Source: Anaerolineae bacterium
GTDB taxonomy: Bacteria > Chloroflexota > Anaerolineae > Aggregatilineales > Phototrophicaceae
DNA length: 64,000 bases
Direction of reading: 5' to 3'
Assembly: GCA_022822545.1 (NCBI GenBank)
Contig: JAJEBE010000026.1
Coordinates: forward strand, 1-64,000
The notes below the pieces were generated by a model. The model saw only the letters and a list, made by a program, of their open reading frames with translations. It made no database searches and had not been told where the DNA came from. Numbering within the stretch: the first letter of the stretch is position 1; each line of letters starts with the position of its first letter. The translations under genes were made by a program, and so were the position numbers. This document shows positions 1 through 8,475 of this stretch, piece after piece.

Positions 1-72
1 GATACAGACCGTGTTTTCGGCGTAGAGCATGGGTTGGGCGTTGCGATTGAGAGCTTGCGATAATTGATCCAT
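1..72 (-). CDS. possible 5' end of a minus-strand gene (runs off the window)
   Basis: From an ATG at 72 the minus strand is open to the window edge and reads MDQLSQALNRNAQPMLYAEN and onward. Its third codon positions are GC-rich like those of nearby genes. The plus strand is also open over the first 60 bases and ends at a TAA (61-63), and no good Shine-Dalgarno precedes the minus ATG, so the assignment is weak. No function can be given. Confidence 0.25.
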   Translation of the reverse strand, partial: MDQLSQALNRNAQPMLYAENTVCI

Positions 73-86
73 AAGGAGAGTGCATC

Positions 87-182
87 ATGATATTGAGTAG
101 AAGAAAAGAACGAATGTTCTCAGTTTTCGAGACCGCTGAAAAGCGATTTCGGGCGTCTGGCAGGGTCACGCAGGGCGCGTAG
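87..182 (+). CDS. candidate 31-residue small protein
   Basis: A short reading frame starts at an ATG eight bases after a perfect AAGGAG (73-78) and reads MILSRRKERMFSVFETAEKR and onward, ending in TAG at 180-182. An extended -10 box (TG-C-GATAAT, 56-64) lies just upstream, which would give a very short leader. The product is basic (many Arg/Lys) and has no membrane segment. It lies 73 bases before the copper-protein gene and could be a leader or a small protein in the same transcript. No homologue is recognised; the case rests only on the ribosome binding site. Confidence 0.3.
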   Translation: MILSRRKERMFSVFETAEKRFRASGRVTQGA

Positions 183-255
183 ACATTTGACACTGACCCT
201 CGACGCCCTCGGTGGTTAAAATCTGTGACGATCTCGCCAATCCGTACAGGTCACT

Positions 256-2511
256 ATGTCCAAGTTGAACTGGCTGTCGCTGATCACGATCCTCATCTTG
301 CTCGCATTCGGCGCCACCGCGGCGCAAGGGCATGGCTATGTCGTCCGCGCCATCCCGGCCGACCGCAGCACGCTGGAACGGCCGCCGACGCGCGTGCAGT
401 ACTGGTTCAGCGAAGACCTTGAGCCGCGCTTCAGCGAGATCAACTTGCGCGATTCTGCCGGCGCGATCATCGCCAGCGGCGCCGTCGACGACAAGAATCA
501 GGCCTTGCTGGCGCTGCGCGTCCCGCCCGGCTTGGCTGACGGCGCTTATGTGGTCGAGTTGCGGCCGGCTTTCGCCAGCGATGGTCATGTCATCGCCGAG
601 AGCCGCGTCTTTTTTGTCGGCGCGGAAGTCGGTGATATCGCGGGCCAATCGGCCGACGACCGCGCCATTCCGCTCGAGGTCCTTTGGCGCGCTCTGCTTA
701 ATTTGGCGAACTTCGTCTTTTTTGGCGCATCGCTGCTCTACGCGGTCGTGCTGACGCCGGCTTGGGGCAGCGCGCGTTATCAAGGCGGCGGTTTGCCTCC
801 GCGGGTTATGCGCCGCCTGCGCAATTGTCTGATCGCCGCGCTCGCTCTGGCGCTGGCCGCCAATCTGATCGCCCTCTTGCAACAATCCATGGTCTTCTTC
901 AATACGACCGCGGCGCAAGTCATTGAGCAGAATCTCTGGCAAGTGGCGCTGATCGGCTCGCGCTTCGGCGATATCTGGACATTCCGCCTTGTGCTGCTGA
1001 TCTTCTGCGCCATCATGCTCTTCGCCGCCGAATACTTCCGCGACCTGATGCCACAGTTGGCGAACGGCATCTGGCGCGGCTTGCCCTGGCTCGGCGCCCT
1101 CTTCATCGGTTTGTCCATGGTGACGGGCCACGCGGCCGGTTCGACGCTGCTGCCCTGGGTCGCCATCGCTGTCGACTGGCTGCATGCGCTGGCGGTGGCC
1201 TTCTGGCTTGGCGGCGCCTTGACGCTGACGCTGCTGCTGCCGGTGGCGCTCGCGCCATACAACGAGGAGCAGAGACGACAGGCGCTGCGCGCGGTAATGC
1301 TCCGCTTCTCCCGCATCATGCTGCCGCTCGTCGCCCTGGTCGTCGTCAGCGGCATTTACAACGCGCTGAATTTTTTCATCAATCCGGTTGACCTCGCCAC
1401 CAGCTACGGCCGCAGCCTCGGCCTCAAGCTGCTCCTGGCGTTGCCAGTGTTCATGCTGGGCGCTCAGCAGCATATCGCCCTGCGCCCAGAGCTTGCCGGG
1501 CGCCTCCAATCCGCGCTGACCAATTTCCCTTTGGTCAGAGGCGTTGCGCCGGGGGCGGGAAGGGCGGGCGGCTTAATCCTGCGGCTGGAAGTCACCCTGA
1601 TGCTGGGGACGCTGCTCGCTGTCGCCTGGCTCAGCGCTACGCCGGTGCCGGAACCGGACCTGCCCCGCAGTAGCATTGACGCGCCTCAAGCCACTCTGGC
1701 CGTCGGCGAATTCAAAGTCGCGCTGGCCCTCATACCGGGCGGTCCCGGCGTCAACAGCTATGACACCGTCCTCAGCCGCGCCGGCGCGCCCGCCACTGAC
1801 ATGGCCGTCCATTTGCAGTTGGTGAATCCAGCGCGCGGAATTCGCAGCGCCTGGCTGGATGCCGAGCAGGTCGAAACCGGCTTGTACGTTGCCGCCGGCG
1901 ATGACATCGACCGCGCCGGCAGTTGGTGGACTCTGATCGACCTGGCAGCGGCTGATGGAAGCACAAACCGCGCCGCCTTCGCCTGGGAGATCAACCAGGC
2001 CGCTGCCGTGCAGCAATCACGTCCGCCGAGGGTGATTCATGTTCTCGCCCTGCTTGCCCTCGCCGCTGTGCTCGCTTACTGGCTGAAGTCAGGCGCGCGC
2101 CGTCTGATCGCCGCCCTCAATCTGAGCCCGGCCAGCCTCATCATCGCATCCGGCGCGGTCGCCCTCTCGCTGGGCATCATGGCGGCCGGCGCGGTCATGA
2201 TCAGCGAGCAGCAGCGCAACTACGAACTGACGCTGAATCCGCCGCCGAGGGTCGTCAATACGATCTTGCCCGATGCCGAGTCGCTGCGCCGCGGCGAAGC
2301 CCTCTATCGCGAGCACTGTCTGGTCTGGCAGGGGCAATCGGCAGACTTCCGCGCCCTGCGGGACCGGCTGGGCGCCGCGCGCGATGACTTTCTCTACGAT
2401 GCGGTCGTCACGGGCTGGCGGAGTCTGCCGCCTTGCGCGAGGGACTTGGATGTCGATGCGCGCTGGGATGTGGTCAATTATTTTCGGACGTTTGAGGGGC
2501 GGGGTGAGTAG
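256..2511 (+). CDS. CopC-CopD copper-resistance fusion with haem-less cytochrome c-like tail
   Basis: This 751-residue protein has a signal peptide (1-25), then a CopC-type periplasmic domain (about 26-125) that begins at His26, which after cleavage could be the N-terminal copper ligand. A CopD-type multi-span membrane domain (about 140-430) follows, then an extracytoplasmic beta-rich part, one more membrane helix near 590-610 and another near 630-650, and a C-terminal domain with the pattern of a small cytochrome c. That last domain has C688-L-V-W691-Q692 where C-x-x-C-H is expected, and S723-L724-P-P where the axial Met (usually MPP) is expected. The CopC-CopD part suggests copper uptake or handling for oxidases; the tail is probably not haem-loaded. 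The start ATG has AGGT six bases upstream. It stands alone on the plus strand. Confidence 0.85.
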   Translation: MSKLNWLSLITILILLAFGATAAQGHGYVVRAIPADRSTLERPPTRVQYWFSEDLEPRFSEINLRDSAGAIIASGAVDDKNQALLALRVPPGLADGAYVVELRPAFASDGHVIAESRVFFVGAEVGDIAGQSADDRAIPLEVLWRALLNLANFVFFGASLLYAVVLTPAWGSARYQGGGLPPRVMRRLRNCLIAALALALAANLIALLQQSMVFFNTTAAQVIEQNLWQVALIGSRFGDIWTFRLVLLIFCAIMLFAAEYFRDLMPQLANGIWRGLPWLGALFIGLSMVTGHAAGSTLLPWVAIAVDWLHALAVAFWLGGALTLTLLLPVALAPYNEEQRRQALRAVMLRFSRIMLPLVALVVVSGIYNALNFFINPVDLATSYGRSLGLKLLLALPVFMLGAQQHIALRPELAGRLQSALTNFPLVRGVAPGAGRAGGLILRLEVTLMLGTLLAVAWLSATPVPEPDLPRSSIDAPQATLAVGEFKVALALIPGGPGVNSYDTVLSRAGAPATDMAVHLQLVNPARGIRSAWLDAEQVETGLYVAAGDDIDRAGSWWTLIDLAAADGSTNRAAFAWEINQAAAVQQSRPPRVIHVLALLALAAVLAYWLKSGARRLIAALNLSPASLIIASGAVALSLGIMAAGAVMISEQQRNYELTLNPPPRVVNTILPDAESLRRGEALYREHCLVWQGQSADFRALRDRLGAARDDFLYDAVVTGWRSLPPCARDLDVDARWDVVNYFRTFEGRGE

Positions 2512-2631
2512 GGAATCTGCGTCGCATTGATCTACAGCGTTCAGTGAAGGCGGTAATGTTTATTTGTGTCTCAATCAATGAATGTTTTACGGAGCTTTTG
2601 GTCGTTCGCATAAGCGACATAGCGCAGCTTC

Positions 2632-2648
2632 GGGCGACCGAATCGCCC
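2632..2648. repeat. palindromic repeat copy 1 (GGGCGA / TCGCCC)
   Basis: GGGCGA, five-base loop, TCGCCC, followed by the CCTGCA flank that resembles the CCTACA flank of the other copies. It lies in the 224-base gap between the convergent copper-protein gene and the rhamnose operon; no other gene or site is evident there. Confidence 0.6.
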
Positions 2649-2735
2649 CTGCACATTCCAAAGTACCAGAATCATAGTCCTCTTCTGCGCGACTTACTTG
2701 CACTTGCTTACTTCTTTGTCTTTGGGTTGAAAGCC

Positions 2736-4931
2736 CTAGCGCAAGAAGCCTTCGCTCAAGCCGCCATCGACATTGATGATCTGCCCGGTGGTCTTGCTGA
2801 AGGCCTCCGTGATCAACAGGTAGGCTATCTCGGCTTGATCTTCCGGACTGATCGCCGCTTTGGTCAGCGTCCGCCCGGCGTAAAACTCCGCCAGCCGCGC
2901 GCGCAAGGTCTCGGTATCTTCGTCTTCGTTGAAGTCCAGTTTATATTTTCGCAGCGATGTCTTCACGCGGTCGCGGGGGAACATGCTGCTGCCTTTGACC
3001 ACGGTGGCCGGCGCCAAGCCATTGACCCGCACCAGCGGCGCCAACTCAATCGCCAGCTCGCGCACCAGATGATTGGCCGCCGCCTTGCTCGTGTCGTAGG
3101 CGATCGAGCCGGCTTTCGGCACGACGCCATTGACGCTGGTCGTCAAGACCAAAGCGCCGGACAGACCTTGGGCCCGCCAGATTTCGCGCGCCGCATCTCC
3201 CACAACATAAGCGCCGCGGACGTTGACTTCGTAAGACAGGCGCCACTGCTCATCGCTATTGCGCCCGTTCGCGTCCGGCGTGAAGAAGACACCGGCCGTC
3301 ACGATGATGTCGTCGATCCCGCCGTAAGCCAGCAGAGCGCGGTCCAGCAGGGCCTTCACGCTCTCCGCCGATGTGATATCGACCTGCGCGGCGATGGCCG
3401 GCCCACAGCCCGATATGCCCGAGCCAGCCACGCCGATGCCTTGCCCGTAGGCCGCGGTTAAAGCATCAGTTGTCGCCTGGGCGCCAGCCGCGTTCAAATC
3501 GGCGCAGATCACATGCGCGCCTTCAGCGGCGACCCGCTCCGCTGTCGCCAGGCCAATGCCGCTGCCCGCGCCGATAACCAGCACGGCCTTGCGCGCCAGG
3601 GTCTTCTCCGGCGGCATCCGGCGCAGTTTGGCCTCTTCCAGCGCCCAATATTCAATGTCGAAAGCTTCCTGCCGCGGCAGCGCCACATACTCGCCGACCG
3701 CTTCCGCGCCGCGCATGACCGCGACCGCGCAATTATAGAACTCCGCCGTCACTCGCGATTCGCTCTTGTTCTTGCCGTAGGCGATCATGCCCAAGCCGGG
3801 AATCAGAATCACGGTCGGGTTCGGGTCGCGCATCGGCGGACTGTCCGCGTGTTTGCAGGCCTCGTAATAGGCGGCGTAATCGTCGCGATACTTTGCGATG
3901 CCGCTGTCCAGTTTCTGTAGCAGGGCGGCGACGTCCTCCGCGCCAGGGTCCCAATCGATGTAGAGCGGCTTGATCTTGGTGCGCAGAAAGTGATCCGGAC
4001 AAGATGTGCCCAACTCGGCCAACCGCGCCGCGTCGATGCTGTTGACGAATTGAAGAATGTCGTCGTCATACTGCACGGCGCCGATGAAGCGATTCTCTTG
4101 AGAGACCATGCCACGCAAACGCGGCAGCACTTCAATGAGCAGCGCTTCACGCTCCGCCTCTTCGAGTTTCGCGACCTTCGCGCCGCCGAAGCTCGCCGCG
4201 CCTTTATCGCGCTCGGCCAGATAACGCGCCGCTTTCTCGATAAGCGTCAGCGACAGCTCGTAACAGGTCTTGTCGTCATCGGCCCAATTGATCAGACCGT
4301 GCCCGCCAAGCACGATGCCGACGCAGCCCGGATTGGCCGCAATCGTCTCGCCCAGCGCCAGACCCAGATCGAAGCCCGGCCGCTGCCAATCCAGCCAGAT
4401 CACTTCATCGCCATAAATCTCCCGCGTCAGCGCCCGCCCCTTGCTCGAGGCGGCGATGGCGATGACGGCGTTCGGATGGGTGTGATCGACATGACGAAAG
4501 GGGACGAAGGCGTGCAGCGGCGTATCGATGGAGCTGGCGCGCGGATTCAAGTTGTAGACGCAATGCGGATACATCCCCACCATCGCGTCTTCAATCGGCG
4601 TCTTCGCGCCCGTCTGGTCCGCCGCCGCGTATACCGCCCGCAGCTGCAGCAGCTTGTCCATGTAGAGCGAGGCGAAATTCTCGCGCTTGGCGGTGCGCAG
4701 GTCGCCGCCCGAGCCTTTGACAACCATCACATCGACATCCGCGCGGTTCAGTGGATCGACCTGCCAGATCTTGCTCGATGTATTGCCGCCGCCGGTATTC
4801 GTGACGCGTTGATCCGCCCCCAGCAAGTTGGAGCGGTAGACCAGCCGATCGACGGCGTCCAGCGTCGAGGCATGGTCATCGTCCCAAAGGTAATTTACAT
4901 GGCGATATTCAGTTGAGTTGAATGTTTGCAT
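2736..4931 (-). CDS. rhaD: bifunctional rhamnulose-1-phosphate aldolase / short-chain (lactaldehyde) dehydrogenase
   Basis: The N-terminal half (about 1-400) is a class II aldolase/adducin domain with the zinc-binding HTHP near the HVDHTHPNAVIAIA stretch and GGHGLINW. The C-terminal half (about 440-731) is an SDR with the nucleotide motif GAGSGIG and the catalytic Y-D-T-S-K. The fusion matches the family that splits L-rhamnulose 1-phosphate into dihydroxyacetone phosphate and L-lactaldehyde and then oxidises the lactaldehyde. I chose the ATG at 4931, with GGAG about 12 bases upstream, over a longer upstream frame of low-complexity sequence. It is the last gene of the minus-strand operon, directly after rhaA. 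No rhamnulokinase gene lies in the window, so the phosphorylated substrate must be made by an enzyme encoded elsewhere. Confidence 0.9.
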   Translation of the reverse strand: MQTFNSTEYRHVNYLWDDDHASTLDAVDRLVYRSNLLGADQRVTNTGGGNTSSKIWQVDPLNRADVDVMVVKGSGGDLRTAKRENFASLYMDKLLQLRAVYAAADQTGAKTPIEDAMVGMYPHCVYNLNPRASSIDTPLHAFVPFRHVDHTHPNAVIAIAASSKGRALTREIYGDEVIWLDWQRPGFDLGLALGETIAANPGCVGIVLGGHGLINWADDDKTCYELSLTLIEKAARYLAERDKGAASFGGAKVAKLEEAEREALLIEVLPRLRGMVSQENRFIGAVQYDDDILQFVNSIDAARLAELGTSCPDHFLRTKIKPLYIDWDPGAEDVAALLQKLDSGIAKYRDDYAAYYEACKHADSPPMRDPNPTVILIPGLGMIAYGKNKSESRVTAEFYNCAVAVMRGAEAVGEYVALPRQEAFDIEYWALEEAKLRRMPPEKTLARKAVLVIGAGSGIGLATAERVAAEGAHVICADLNAAGAQATTDALTAAYGQGIGVAGSGISGCGPAIAAQVDITSAESVKALLDRALLAYGGIDDIIVTAGVFFTPDANGRNSDEQWRLSYEVNVRGAYVVGDAAREIWRAQGLSGALVLTTSVNGVVPKAGSIAYDTSKAAANHLVRELAIELAPLVRVNGLAPATVVKGSSMFPRDRVKTSLRKYKLDFNEDEDTETLRARLAEFYAGRTLTKAAISPEDQAEIAYLLITEAFSKTTGQIINVDGGLSEGFLR

Positions 4932-5000
4932 GGGGGTCTCTGCTCCATGTTGACTGGATGTTGACGTTTCAAGTATATGTTTCGCCCCTGGCAAAGATAA

Positions 5001-5021
5001 GGGCGAGCCACTGACTCGCCC
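5001..5021. repeat. palindromic repeat copy 2
   Basis: GGGCGAG, seven-base loop, CTCGCCC followed by CTAGA. It lies between rhaA and rhaD in the operon, where a transcript would fold into a hairpin without a U-tract. Confidence 0.65.
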
Positions 5022-5060
5022 CTAGAAAACCTAACTGTTGGCTGATCGGCGCTATACTTA

Positions 5061-6335
5061 CTAACCTCGTTGCGCCAAGACAGTCCGTTCATACTCGCGG
5101 ATTTCGTCCATAAACGCCATGCCCACCGGCACACCCTGCATCGCGCAATAATAATCCCAGACCGCGCCGAAGGGCAAACCCTTGAGTTCCTCCAAAAGCG
5201 CCAGCCGTCCCGTGTAATCGCCCGCGTTCTCATAACTCCGCAACAGATCGCGCGGCTCCAGCAGCGCCAGCAGCAGGCCGCGACAGGCGTTGCGCGTCCC
5301 GATCGCCCAAGCGCCGATGCGGTTGATGCTGGCGTCGAAAAAGTCCAGGCCGATATGCACCCGCTTCAGCGCATCGCAGCGCACGATTTCTTGCATGATG
5401 GCTTGCAAGTCGTCCGTCAGCGTCACCACATGGTCGCTATCCCAGCGCACGCCGCGGCTGACATGCAGCAGGATTTCCGGCAGGTAAAGCAGCACGGAGG
5501 ACAGCTTGTCCGCGATTGTCTCGGTCGGGTGGAAATGCCCGGCGTCCAGGCAGAGCAGCTTCTGCCGCGTCACCGCATAACCCAGATAAAATTCGTGCGA
5601 GCCGACGACATAACTCTCCGAGCCCAAACCGAAGAGCTTGCACTCGACCGCGTCGAGATTAAGCGCCGGGTTGATCTCCTTCTCGAAGACCGCATCCAGC
5701 GATTCCAGCAAGCGCTGCCGCGGACCCAGCCGGTCGGCCGGCGAATCCTTGAAGCCGTCCGGAATCCATAGATTCGTGATGCAGGCCTCGCCCAGTTCCG
5801 CGCCGAAATAAGCGCCGATATCGCGGCAGGCGATGCAATGATCGATCCAGAATTGCCGAATCCCGTCGTCTTGATGCGACAAGGTGAAACCGTCGTCGGC
5901 CAGTTCATGCGAGAACAGCGTCTGATTGAAATCCAGTCCGTGGTCATTGGCTTTCGCCCAATCGACCCAGGAGGCAAAATACGCCGGCAGAATTTCGTCG
6001 CGCGGGATCCGCCGCTCGGCATCCAGGTAGGAGCCATGCAACGCCAGCCGATGCCGGCCCGGTATCAAGCTATAGGCTTTGTCCAGGTCGCTCCGCAGCT
6101 CATCGATGTTGCGGGCTTTGCCGGGATAATTGCCGGTCGCCATGATGCCGCCGCTGAGCCCCCGGTCGGGGTCCTCAAAGCCGCTGACGTCATCGCCCTG
6201 CCAGCAATGCAGGCTTATGGGCGCCGATTTCAGCGTCTCCATTGCGGCGTTTGTATCCACACCAAGGGCGGCATAACGTTCCTGCGCCAGCTTGTATGCC
6301 GCTTGAATCTGTTTGTCTGATGCTTGGAAGTTCAT
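5061..6335 (-). CDS. rhaA: L-rhamnose isomerase
   Basis: The 424-residue product has the usual length of RhaA and matches it along its whole length: [10 protein letters not shown] near residue 48, the GNYPGKARN motif, [16 protein letters not shown] near 275-290 and [11 protein letters not shown] near 303-313, which carry the metal- and sugar-binding His, Asp and Glu residues. It converts L-rhamnose to L-rhamnulose in the cytoplasm. AGGAAGG sits five bases before the ATG. It precedes the rhamnulose-1-phosphate aldolase gene, which supports the assignment, and follows a TIM-barrel isomerase gene. Confidence 0.95.
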   Translation of the reverse strand: MNFQASDKQIQAAYKLAQERYAALGVDTNAAMETLKSAPISLHCWQGDDVSGFEDPDRGLSGGIMATGNYPGKARNIDELRSDLDKAYSLIPGRHRLALHGSYLDAERRIPRDEILPAYFASWVDWAKANDHGLDFNQTLFSHELADDGFTLSHQDDGIRQFWIDHCIACRDIGAYFGAELGEACITNLWIPDGFKDSPADRLGPRQRLLESLDAVFEKEINPALNLDAVECKLFGLGSESYVVGSHEFYLGYAVTRQKLLCLDAGHFHPTETIADKLSSVLLYLPEILLHVSRGVRWDSDHVVTLTDDLQAIMQEIVRCDALKRVHIGLDFFDASINRIGAWAIGTRNACRGLLLALLEPRDLLRSYENAGDYTGRLALLEELKGLPFGAVWDYYCAMQGVPVGMAFMDEIREYERTVLAQRG

Positions 6336-6352
6336 TGTTGCCTTCCTATTGC

Positions 6353-6367
6353 GGCGACCGAATCGCC
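6353..6367. repeat. palindromic repeat copy 3
   Basis: GGCGA, five-base loop, TCGCC followed by CCTACA. It shares the core CGACCGAATCGCCCCT with copy 1. It lies in the 58-base gap between the TIM-barrel isomerase gene and rhaA. Confidence 0.6.
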
Positions 6368-6393
6368 CCTACATACATGTATCTTATGTCGCA

Positions 6394-7197
6394 TTAGCGG
6401 GCGCCGGCCGCTTGCAAGCAAGCCTGCATGTGACCGCGGGCCTCGGCGCCGATGATGCAGCATTGCTCCAGCGTATGCCCCTGCGCCTTCGTGCCGATGA
6501 CTTCCAGGTTCAGCGGACCGGTGTAGCCGTGCTCATGCAAGACGCGGATATAACCGACCAGGTCGATATCGCCGCGGCCGTTGGCTTGATCTTCGGGCGC
6601 GCCCGGTCCCTGCTGCCGCCCCTTGCAATCGCGGATATGCACATGCTTGATGCGATGAATGACCGCTTCAATCGCCTCGACCGGATTTTCGCCGGCGCGA
6701 TGAATATGCGACGGGTCCATGTCGAGGCCGAAGTTGGGCGAGGTGATATCCTTCAAGACTTTGAGGCTGGTAGGCGTATTGTAGACATATTGTCCGACAT
6801 GGGCTTTGGCGCAGAGCGTGATGCCGTAGTGCTCGGCTCGCCGTACCAGCGCGCCCAATTCGTCCAAGACCTGCTGATAGGTGGATTCATCATCCGACTT
6901 TCCGCCCGGTCCCACATTGATGATGGGGATGCCGGTCTCGACCGCCGCCTGCATGGCTCGCTCCATCAGGTCGGGATCGCGCGAGGATTGCTCCATCGCC
7001 AAAAGTTCCAGGTCGTATTCTTTGGACAGTCGCACAACCTCCGGCGCGCATTCCTGCCAGCGCGACAAGACCAAGTGCTGGCTCATGGCGTCGATGGCGG
7101 ACATTTCGATGCCGTCGTAGCCGGCCATCTTCAGGTACTTGAAGGCCGTTTCCATGTCCCAACTGCCGAAGAGTAGTGAGTTCGCTCCTAATTTCAT
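6394..7197 (-). CDS. sugar phosphate isomerase/epimerase (xylose-isomerase-like TIM barrel)
   Basis: This 267-residue cytoplasmic protein has the AP-endonuclease-2/xylose-isomerase-like fold. Expected metal-binding positions can be seen in order: INVGPGG near 93-98, LDMDPSHIHRAG near 159-170, HVHIRDCKG near 187-195 and LNLEVIG near 234-240. Members isomerise or epimerise ketoses, inositols or oxidised sugars and are often encoded beside Gfo/Idh/MocA oxidoreductases, as here. The exact substrate cannot be read from sequence; a 3-keto sugar made by the neighbouring oxidoreductases is an inference. GAGG lies about seven bases before the ATG. Confidence 0.8.
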   Translation of the reverse strand: MKLGANSLLFGSWDMETAFKYLKMAGYDGIEMSAIDAMSQHLVLSRWQECAPEVVRLSKEYDLELLAMEQSSRDPDLMERAMQAAVETGIPIINVGPGGKSDDESTYQQVLDELGALVRRAEHYGITLCAKAHVGQYVYNTPTSLKVLKDITSPNFGLDMDPSHIHRAGENPVEAIEAVIHRIKHVHIRDCKGRQQGPGAPEDQANGRGDIDLVGYIRVLHEHGYTGPLNLEVIGTKAQGHTLEQCCIIGAEARGHMQACLQAAGAR

Positions 7198-7259
7198 ATC
7201 CTTGCCTCGCTCTAATTCTGTCCGATACTTGTGCTCAAAGCGTAATCGTTAGCCCTTAA

Positions 7260-7404
7260 CCACCGAGTACACCGAGGAAAATCGAGTGCACAGAGATGAT
7301 GGTAAATTGTTGTTCCATAACCACTCTTTTGCTCGTCAGCTTTTGCGGCCCTGGACACTATGAATAAACTCCGTGCCCTCTTTTGAACTCTGCTAACTCG
7401 GTGG
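7260..7404. repeat. intergenic element with 9-bp inverted ends
   Basis: The left end CCACCGAGT (7260-7268) and right end ACTCGGTGG (7396-7404) are perfect inverted repeats. Inside are further degenerate copies of the same word (ACACCGAGG, TGCACAGAG, CTCCGTGCC). It fills most of the 234-base gap between two minus-strand operon genes and has no reading frame of note. It looks like a small non-coding dispersed element rather than a gene. Confidence 0.5.
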
Positions 7405-7431
7405 CAAAAGTGTGACCAATTGCATCTTGAA

Positions 7432-8436
7432 TCACTCACCACAATCTACAAACACGGTCTTTCCAGTCTCCAACGACTCAATCGCCGCCGCCAGCACCTT
7501 CTGCGCCGCTAGGCCTTCGGCCGCGCTGCCATCGATGTTTTCCGGCGCGACTCCATCTGTGACCTGCCGCAAGAAACAATGAATCCGCTCGCGGAAGGTA
7601 TTCTCGAAATTGTGGAAGCCGCCGAAGAGCGGGTCGGTGTAGACGGTTTTGTTCAAGTCCCCCGCCGGGTAGAGCGTCAATTCCCGCCACATATCGTCGA
7701 GAACGAAACGCCCGCCGGTGCCCGCCACTTCGCAGCGCTCCATGGGGTGCCCGCGCTCGATATCGTAGCTGCCGGTCAAAGCGCCGACCACGCCGTTGCG
7801 GAAGCGGAAGCTGAATTGCGCCGTCGACCAAATCTGTCTTCCGGGCGCCTTCGTGCCGAAGCAATGCACCGCCTCGATATCTCCGCAGAAATAGCGCATG
7901 ACGTCCACCGTATGCGGATGCAGCGACTTGATATGGTAGAAGGGCGAGGTCTCGGCCGGGTTCATGATCCACATCGCCATATTGACGAAGAGCAATGTGC
8001 CCAGCCGTCCCTCGTCCACCCAGGACTTCGCCAGACGCGCCGCCGGCGTAAAGCGGTGATTGAGGTTGATGCCGTAGCAGAGGCCCTTTTCGCGGCCCGT
8101 CGCCACCATCTCCTCAGCCTTACAGATCTCGTTCGAGATAGGCTTTTCGCCCAGGACGTGGCAGCCCGCTTCCAGCGCCTGCATCGTCGGCAAGTAGTGG
8201 TCGCTGCTGTTCTCGTAGCCGCCGGTCGTCACGCTGACCGCATCCGGCGCCAGGTCGCGCAGCATTTGCTCGGCATCATAAAAGGCGGGCACGCCGCGCG
8301 CCGCCGCCGCTTTATCCGCCCGTTCTTCGATGACATCGCAGACGCCGACCAATTTCGCCAGGTCATCCTCGGCGTAGAGCTTCGCATGCCGATTTCCAAT
8401 CGGTCCCAATCCTATGACCGCTACTCTTAATGCCAT
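7432..8436 (-). CDS. Gfo/Idh/MocA family oxidoreductase (paralogue A)
   Basis: The 334-residue product begins with a Rossmann motif (GLGPIGNRH, 9-17), has the family's GEKP with Lys98 and a downstream HPHTVDVMRYF segment that supplies the catalytic His/Asp region. Members oxidise or reduce sugars, inositols or sugar derivatives with NAD(P). A paralogue two genes upstream (9205-10209) shares INLNHRFTPAA, the MWI-NP-ETSP segment and DVMRYF, so the two may act on related sugars or as a pair, for example keto-sugar formation and reduction after epimerisation (inference). No signal peptide. A weak GGGAA precedes the ATG. Confidence 0.85.
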   Translation of the reverse strand: MALRVAVIGLGPIGNRHAKLYAEDDLAKLVGVCDVIEERADKAAAARGVPAFYDAEQMLRDLAPDAVSVTTGGYENSSDHYLPTMQALEAGCHVLGEKPISNEICKAEEMVATGREKGLCYGINLNHRFTPAARLAKSWVDEGRLGTLLFVNMAMWIMNPAETSPFYHIKSLHPHTVDVMRYFCGDIEAVHCFGTKAPGRQIWSTAQFSFRFRNGVVGALTGSYDIERGHPMERCEVAGTGGRFVLDDMWRELTLYPAGDLNKTVYTDPLFGGFHNFENTFRERIHCFLRQVTDGVAPENIDGSAAEGLAAQKVLAAAIESLETGKTVFVDCGE

Positions 8437-8454
8437 TGTCGATTCCCAATATGC

Positions 8455-8475
8455 GGGCGACTCACCGAGTCGCCC
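8455..8475. repeat. palindromic repeat copy 4, overlapping the end of the sulfotransferase gene
   Basis: A perfect nine-base stem GGGCGACTC / GAGTCGCCC with a three-base loop, then CTACA. The sulfotransferase gene ends at 8462, so the repeat supplies its stop codon and last residues. It also fills the gap to the next gene. Confidence 0.75.

Noticed and set aside
166..1509. 447-codon open frame on the minus strand
   Set aside because: Antisense shadow of the CopC-CopD gene, rich in Gln, Arg and Asp with no recognisable domain.
2544..3461. 305-codon open frame on the plus strand
   Set aside because: Antisense to the SDR half of the rhaD fusion; Arg/Gln-rich with no domain, while the minus strand has clear motifs.
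5053..5058. TATACT as a promoter -10 box
   Set aside because: It points along the plus strand into minus-strand genes and has no -35, so it is probably chance.
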